Below are positions 62,173 to 64,000 of a stretch of DNA of 64,000 nt, piece after piece. Position numbers and translations under genes: made by a program. Source of the stretch: RGIG3528 sp045616485 (lineage in GTDB: Bacteria > Bacillota > Clostridia > Lachnospirales > Lachnospiraceae); the NCBI GenBank assembly GCA_045616485.1, contig JAZLGU010000039.1, positions 8,863-72,862 of the forward strand. The letters run 5' to 3'. The notes below the pieces were generated by a model. It saw only the letters and a list, made by a program, of their open reading frames with translations. It had not been told where the DNA came from and searched no databases. Within the stretch, counting starts at the first letter, position 1. Each line of letters starts with the position of its first letter.

Positions 62173-63453
62173 ATGGCTAATAATTACCTAGTCTTCCGAG
62201 AGGAAGGTCGGACCCAGGCAGCCATATATGAAACATATGCGCATAATGAACGAACTAAAGATAATTATAACAACGCAAACATTAAGATAGAATTGTCAGG
62301 TAATAATTATTATTTTAAGCGCCCAGAAAAAACATACTGGGCTATATTAAAGGAACGTATGGAATCGGGGGAACTTACGGATAAAGGTCTAAAGAAAGAA
62401 GATGCACATTATTACAGCGAGATTCTAATAGCGGTAAATCGTGAATATTGGTATGGAAAAAGCCAAGAAGAAATACAATCCTTTTTCCAGTCGTCATATG
62501 ACCATATCGCTAAGAAGTTCGGCGAGGACAATATTCTTTCAGCAGTCGTTCACTGCGATGAAATTAGTACTGGTGTAGTGAACGGTACGGAAGTAGAGCT
62601 AATTAATTATCATATGCACGTTGTAGCAGTTCCGACGGTTACAAAACAAAGGTTTTTTTCTAAGCGAAGCAAGGAGTATAAGGAACTTGCTGAACAGGTC
62701 GGCGAAGAGAACATATTAAAGAATGATAAGCGCTTATTAAAGTCCACCGAAACACAGATATCACACGCAAAGTTCTTTGCATCAGGAAAAGATGAGCATC
62801 ACCGTATTTCATACAGTTATTCGGTGTGGCAAGATGAAATTCTTGAGTCAGTAAAAGCCGCTGGCTTTACTGATATTCACAGAGGGGTAACAAACCAGAA
62901 AGCGCCACACTTACATCCAATGGCATACAAGCAGGTAATGCAAAAAATAAAAGAAGAAGCTGACGGTTGCCTTCCAGACTTTGAATTAATACCATTTGGC
63001 GATGACAAATATTTGTTAGATAAGGATGAACTTCAAGAACTTGAAACAGCCAAGGACAAGATTGAGCAGGAAATTGCATCTTATGATCTTGCAGTGGATG
63101 CGTTGATTGAAGAACAATCAAAAGTTTATGAACGACAGAATAAAATCTTTGTTACCGAATTACAACAGCAACAATATGAATTTGAAAAAAATGAATATGA
63201 CCGATTGAAAAGAGAGACAGAACGTCTTGCAGCAGAAAATAATGCACTTAGAAATGCAATTAAATTTATAAAAGAAAAGGTTAGTAAATTAGTATCTTGT
63301 TTTCAGAATATTATAGAAAGCTGGATTACATTACGAACTAATCCCCAAATTGATGCAACTGTATTAATGAATGAAATCGACCAGCAGATTAGTGCTGGAA
63401 TAAAAATATTAAATAATCAGGAAATTCCTACAGGAATTACTGAAATACGATAA
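62173..63453 (+). CDS. MobV-type relaxase (Mob/Pre family)
   Basis: A 426-residue protein. Seen: the N-terminal motif AAIYETYAHNERTKDNYNNA, and the metal-binding HUH-like motif with HCDEIS..NYHMHVVAVP, where pMV158 MobM-like proteins have HxDE..PHxH; an insertion separates the two halves here. The C-terminus is a long coiled coil (residues about 285-370). It should nick oriT and start conjugative transfer by a helper system. Confidence 0.85.
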   Translation: MANNYLVFREEGRTQAAIYETYAHNERTKDNYNNANIKIELSGNNYYFKRPEKTYWAILKERMESGELTDKGLKKEDAHYYSEILIAVNREYWYGKSQEEIQSFFQSSYDHIAKKFGEDNILSAVVHCDEISTGVVNGTEVELINYHMHVVAVPTVTKQRFFSKRSKEYKELAEQVGEENILKNDKRLLKSTETQISHAKFFASGKDEHHRISYSYSVWQDEILESVKAAGFTDIHRGVTNQKAPHLHPMAYKQVMQKIKEEADGCLPDFELIPFGDDKYLLDKDELQELETAKDKIEQEIASYDLAVDALIEEQSKVYERQNKIFVTELQQQQYEFEKNEYDRLKRETERLAAENNALRNAIKFIKEKVSKLVSCFQNIIESWITLRTNPQIDATVLMNEIDQQISAGIKILNNQEIPTGITEIR

Positions 63454-63470
63454 CGAGAAGGAGGAAGCAT

Positions 63471-63671
63471 ATGGAAAAGAAATATGTAGTGCAGATTGGT
63501 ACTAGCACCGATTCAAAAGGCTATGTTCATCAGAAATCTAATTGTTCGCTACCAGTAAAAGCGATTATGGAAATGGATTTATATCATAATGAAATCGAAG
63601 ACAGGACTGTGATTGTACGGTACGACAAGAAAACTAAAACTATTACAATTCAAAAAGCTAAGAAGGCATAA
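63471..63671 (+). CDS. Small hypothetical protein downstream of the relaxase
   Basis: A 66-residue basic protein (MEKKYVVQIGTSTDSKGYVH...). GGAGG precedes the ATG, 17 bases after the relaxase stop. No recognised domain. Confidence 0.6.
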   Translation: MEKKYVVQIGTSTDSKGYVHQKSNCSLPVKAIMEMDLYHNEIEDRTVIVRYDKKTKTITIQKAKKA

Positions 63672-63679
63672 GCCTTCTT
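63660..63679 (+). terminator. Short hairpin at the end of the 66-residue gene
   Basis: AAGAAGGC/GCCTTCTT with loop ATAA overlaps the stop codon and is followed by GGTTTT. Probably a weak terminator or mRNA-stabilising hairpin. Confidence 0.45.
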
Positions 63680-63715
63680 GGTTTTAAAAATACAATTTTA
63701 AGGAGGATGAATTTT

Positions 63716-64000
63716 ATGAAGAAATATAGTAAGTATAATTGCTATCGCAATTTAAAAACAATGATGACTTATAAGGAAGCATTACAAGAGCTAAATGCAG
63801 GAAAGGTTAATTCGGATAACCTACACAGGATGCAGGCACGGTTGGATTTGTATCAGTCAATGGCCTTAACGCTTATGAATGTTGGCTTTGTGAGTTTAAA
63901 TCGAACACGTAAGATTTTAACCGGCGTCTCCGGTACAAACAGTACGCTTAGCGAAGGATATCTTGCAAAGTTACAAAAAAGGTATTCCCAAAAACTAAAG
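63716..64000 (+). CDS. Hypothetical protein, cut by the window edge
   Basis: Ninety-five codons are visible from ATG 63716 with AGGAGG nine bases upstream. It starts MKKYSKYNCYRNLKTMMTYK and is helical and basic; no domain recognised from the visible part. Confidence 0.6.
   Translation, partial: MKKYSKYNCYRNLKTMMTYKEALQELNAGKVNSDNLHRMQARLDLYQSMALTLMNVGFVSLNRTRKILTGVSGTNSTLSEGYLAKLQKRYSQKLK

Larger units (their letters stand above)
53921..64000 (+). mobile_element. Tn7-like transposon inserted after guaA; far end outside the window
   Basis: The region holds tnsA-tnsB-tnsC-tniQ in order and orientation as in Tn7, where tnsA is next to the attachment gene. Base composition becomes distinctly more AT-rich from about 53.92 kb. 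The near end is not sharply defined: a TGT at 53921, five bases after the guaA stop, is one candidate terminus; similar 20-22 bp stretches at about 53929 (GCGAATGTAATTTTTCAA) and 53964 (GTGAATTAAATTTTTCAA) may be weak end repeats, and a dense array of CCGAAAA sites lies at 54134-54359. Genes after tniQ are cargo or a nested mobilizable element. No second array of end sites is seen before 64000. Confidence 0.75.

Noticed and set aside
53916..64000. CRISPR array or Cas genes linked to the Tn7-like element
   Set aside because: No regularly spaced repeats and no Cas-like proteins are present; targeting appears to rely on TniQ/TnsD.

Overview
The window looks like a chromosome segment of a low-to-medium GC Firmicute, most likely a plant-polysaccharide-degrading member of the Lachnospiraceae (Butyrivibrio/Roseburia-like). 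This rests on gene content: several glycoside hydrolases for arabinose- and galactose-containing glycans, ECF transporters with split S/T/A subunits, many GGDEF and hybrid kinase proteins, and strong AGGAGG ribosome binding sites. Species cannot be assigned by eye. 

Layout: 1-4 kb holds a truncated GH2 enzyme, metY and a radical SAM protein of the spore-photoproduct-lyase type. 4.1-7.7 kb is a zinc/cadmium export operon (P1B ATPase, ArsR sensor) with ispE as its last gene. 7.7-8.2 kb is a non-coding structured repeat element (E1). 8.2-18.5 kb runs leftward: clpX, clpP, tig, glmM, a membrane GGDEF protein, a hybrid histidine kinase, a GH51 arabinofuranosidase and an XRE regulator. 18.7-25.7 kb runs rightward: galM, then a five-gene surface-capture and ECF importer operon that resembles a Gram-positive counterpart of intrinsic factor plus a vitamin transporter. 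25.7-29.1 kb is a leftward operon of GT8 glycosyltransferases and PlsC acyltransferases, one gene being a fusion of both. 29.2-29.9 kb holds GC-rich tandem hairpins and a second copy (E2) of the structured repeat. 29.9-36 kb has a TRIC-like channel, upp, csp, a 2-hydroxyacid dehydrogenase, the nucleoside salvage genes cdd-deoD-deoC and a GH27 enzyme. 36-43.9 kb has a GH97 lipoprotein, AraC and YitT proteins, then a DNA-repair-like operon (radical SAM, its partner, and an S24 LexA-type repressor). 44-53.9 kb has a chemotaxis receptor, GH127, AraC, a PAS-GGDEF protein, a HAD phosphatase, a TtcA-like enzyme and guaA. 

Immediately after guaA a more AT-rich mobile region begins and continues past the window edge. 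It starts with eight copies of CCGAAAA/TTTTCGG (probable TnsB sites), then tnsA (small and probably degenerate), tnsB, tnsC and tniQ: a Tn7-like transposon with guaA as its apparent attachment gene. Downstream lie a 28-residue membrane peptide with the hallmarks of a type I toxin (sequestered Shine-Dalgarno, convergent antisense promoter), an ERCC4 nuclease, an XRE regulator and a mobilization module (candidate oriT, small genes, MobV-type relaxase). 

The least explained features are (i) E1/E2, about 490 bp each, with near-perfect inverted ends made of 32-bp-period repeats around a roughly 109-nt core that keeps its sequence while its long flanking arms differ completely yet stay self-complementary, which is a covariation signature of a structured RNA or structured DNA; (ii) the intrinsic-factor-like capture and ECF operon; and (iii) the guaA-associated Tn7-like element carrying a mobilization module and a type I toxin-antitoxin candidate.
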